A stretch of DNA of 64,000 nt from Denitratisoma sp. (GTDB taxonomy: Bacteria > Pseudomonadota > Gammaproteobacteria > Burkholderiales > Rhodocyclaceae): assembly GCA_032027165.1 (NCBI GenBank), contig JAVSMO010000001.1, forward strand, positions 2,543,919-2,607,918. Direction: 5' to 3'. Below the pieces are notes generated by a model that did not search any database, had not been told where the DNA came from, and saw nothing but the letters and a program-made list of their open reading frames with translations. The translations under genes and the position numbers were made by a program. Numbering within the stretch: position 1 is the stretch's first letter; each line of letters begins with the position of its first letter. Positions 62,676 through 64,000 of this stretch are shown here, piece by piece.

Positions 62676-64000
62676 ATGCGGCGCCTGTTCGCGCTGCTGA
62701 CGATGGCCGTGGCCGCCACGGCCCTCGGCAACGGCGAGGAACCCGAACGCAAGGTCGACGCCGCCGCCCATGGCGGCGTGCGCGCCGACGTCGACCGGCC
62801 GAAGCCGGTCTTCATGCTGCACGAGCGCGACAAGCGCGTGCACGGCCTCAAGCCCTTCCAGGAACTGGTCGACGCCGCCCCGGCCGGCTCGACCCTGAAG
62901 CCGCCCGCCGGCAGCTATGCCGGCCCGGTGCACCTCGACAAGCCGCTCGTCATCGACGGCGGCGGGCAGGTGACCATCGACGCCGGCGGCAAGGGCACGG
63001 TGTTCCTGCTGCAAACCAGCGACGCCGTGCTGCGCGGACTGACTTTGCAGGGTTCCGGCGACTCGCACGACACCGACGATTCCTGTCTCGACGTGCGCGG
63101 CCATCGCAACACCCTCGAGTCGCTGGTCATCGCCGACTGCCTGTTCGGCATCGACCTCAAGCAATCGAACGCCAATCTCGTGCGCAACAACCGCATCTCC
63201 TCCAAGCCCCTCCCGCTTGGCGTGCGCGGCGACGCGCTGCGCCTGTGGTACAGCCGCGACAACCGCATCGAGGGCAACGAAGTCATCGACTCGCGCGACA
63301 TGGTGGTGTGGTACTCCAACGGCAACCTGTTCAGGAACAACCTCGGCCGCCGCAGCCGCTATTCGATCCATTTCATGTTCGCCGACAACAACACCGTGGA
63401 GGGCAACCGCTTCTACGACAACGCCGTCGGCGTGTACCTGATGTACACCGAGGGCGTGCGCGTGCGCAACAACGTGATCTCCCACGCCACCGGCGCCACC
63501 GGCATGGGCATTGGCTTCAAGGAAGCCTCCGACGCCGTCATCGAGGGCAACGAAATCATCTACTGCGCGGTCGGCGTGCAGTCCGACCTGTCGCCCTTCC
63601 AGCCCGGCACGAAAATCGAGTTCCGCGGCAACCGCATCGCCTACAACGGCATCGGCATGCTGTTCACCTCCGAGCTGGGCGGCAACGTCGCGACGGGGAA
63701 CGCCTTCGAGGGCAACCTCACCCACGTCGCCCAGGCCGGCCGCAACACCGGCGGACTGAACCTGTGGCGCGGCAACCACTGGGACGACTACCAGGGCTTT
63801 GACCGCGACGGCGACGGCACGGGCGACACGCCCTACGAGCTGTACGCCTTCGCCGACCGCATCTGGATGGAAATCCCCCAGGCGCGCTTCTTCAAGACCT
63901 CGCCCGCCCTGGAACTGCTCGACTTTCTCGAGCGCCTGGCGCCCTTCTCCTCGCCCGAGCTGATGCTGCGCGACGAGGCACCGCGCTTCAAGAAGTCCGA
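62676..64000 (+). CDS. nosD: NosD copper-site assembly protein, C-terminus cut by window edge
   Basis: Periplasmic right-handed beta-helix protein; 441 residues are visible and the frame is still open at the window end. A signal peptide (residues 1-18, MRRLFALLTMAVAATALG) is followed by repeated CASH-type coils with asparagine ladders: NLVRNNRISS, NRIEGNEVIDS, NTVEGNRFYDN, VRVRNNVISHA and VIEGNEIIYC. NosD works with the NosFY ABC transporter to supply sulfur for the CuZ cluster. A perfect GACTGACTTT copy encodes RGLTL near residue 122. Confidence 0.93.
   Translation, partial: MRRLFALLTMAVAATALGNGEEPERKVDAAAHGGVRADVDRPKPVFMLHERDKRVHGLKPFQELVDAAPAGSTLKPPAGSYAGPVHLDKPLVIDGGGQVTIDAGGKGTVFLLQTSDAVLRGLTLQGSGDSHDTDDSCLDVRGHRNTLESLVIADCLFGIDLKQSNANLVRNNRISSKPLPLGVRGDALRLWYSRDNRIEGNEVIDSRDMVVWYSNGNLFRNNLGRRSRYSIHFMFADNNTVEGNRFYDNAVGVYLMYTEGVRVRNNVISHATGATGMGIGFKEASDAVIEGNEIIYCAVGVQSDLSPFQPGTKIEFRGNRIAYNGIGMLFTSELGGNVATGNAFEGNLTHVAQAGRNTGGLNLWRGNHWDDYQGFDRDGDGTGDTPYELYAFADRIWMEIPQARFFKTSPALELLDFLERLAPFSSPELMLRDEAPRFKKS
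63037..63046 (+). repeat. Dispersed word GACTGACTTT, copy 10
   Basis: Perfect copy inside nosD, read as RGLTLQ. Confidence 0.7.

Overview
The window is a GC-rich chromosomal segment from a betaproteobacterium, most likely Rhodocyclales or a close relative. The evidence is an SAH riboswitch ahead of ahcY, a Tol-Pal block behind ruvCAB, a Sec-exported NosZ of the clade II type, and anaerobic respiratory genes mixed with biosynthetic housekeeping genes. No transposase, integrase of a mobile element, phage gene or CRISPR array was seen. Species identity is an inference.

Layout. 1-11 kb, minus strand: a STAS-domain protein cut by the window edge, a metal-uptake block (permease, binding protein, His-rich outer-membrane protein, DUF2946 protein), rlmI, a DUF364 protein, xerC, a DUF484 protein, dapF, a CoA-binding protein and two lipid A acyltransferases. 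11-15 kb, plus strand: the methyl cycle, metK, SAH riboswitch, ahcY, metF. 15-28 kb: a DMT transporter and HerA-like ATPase (minus), then yebC, ruvC, ruvA, a permease, ruvB, ybgC-tolQRAB-pal-cpoB and queE-queC. 28-40 kb: a YeeE/YedE transporter, tRNA-Lys, an HPP-CBS protein, a four-gene 2-oxoacid oxidoreductase with a flavin/Fe-S subunit, an HD-GYP protein, prpE and a chemoreceptor (minus).

40-64 kb is an anaerobic-respiration district: ubiU-ubiV (oxygen-independent ubiquinone synthesis) behind an FNR-type box; an AraC-family regulator; an Mto-type extracellular electron-transfer set (monoheme, NapC-family tetraheme, decaheme and MtrB/PioB-type barrel); ubiT; a complete ccmABCDEFGHI cytochrome c maturation operon; a second NapC-family tetraheme protein and a NapF-like ferredoxin; a c4-like cytochrome and a small membrane-anchored protein (minus); then nosZ, two cytochromes, nosB and nosD, the last cut by the window end. 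Together these supply quinone, haem attachment, periplasmic electron carriers, an outer-membrane conduit (by family, Fe(II) oxidation or metal reduction) and an N2O-reducing terminus.

Two signals lie outside the genes. A 10-bp word, GACTGACTTT, occurs ten times perfectly over 64 kb, within coding and non-coding DNA and in several reading frames, eight times in one orientation, as an uptake-sequence or Chi-like motif might. Three FNR/DNR-type palindromes sit about 30-31 bp upstream of -10-like elements before ubiU, nosZ and a nos-cluster cytochrome.
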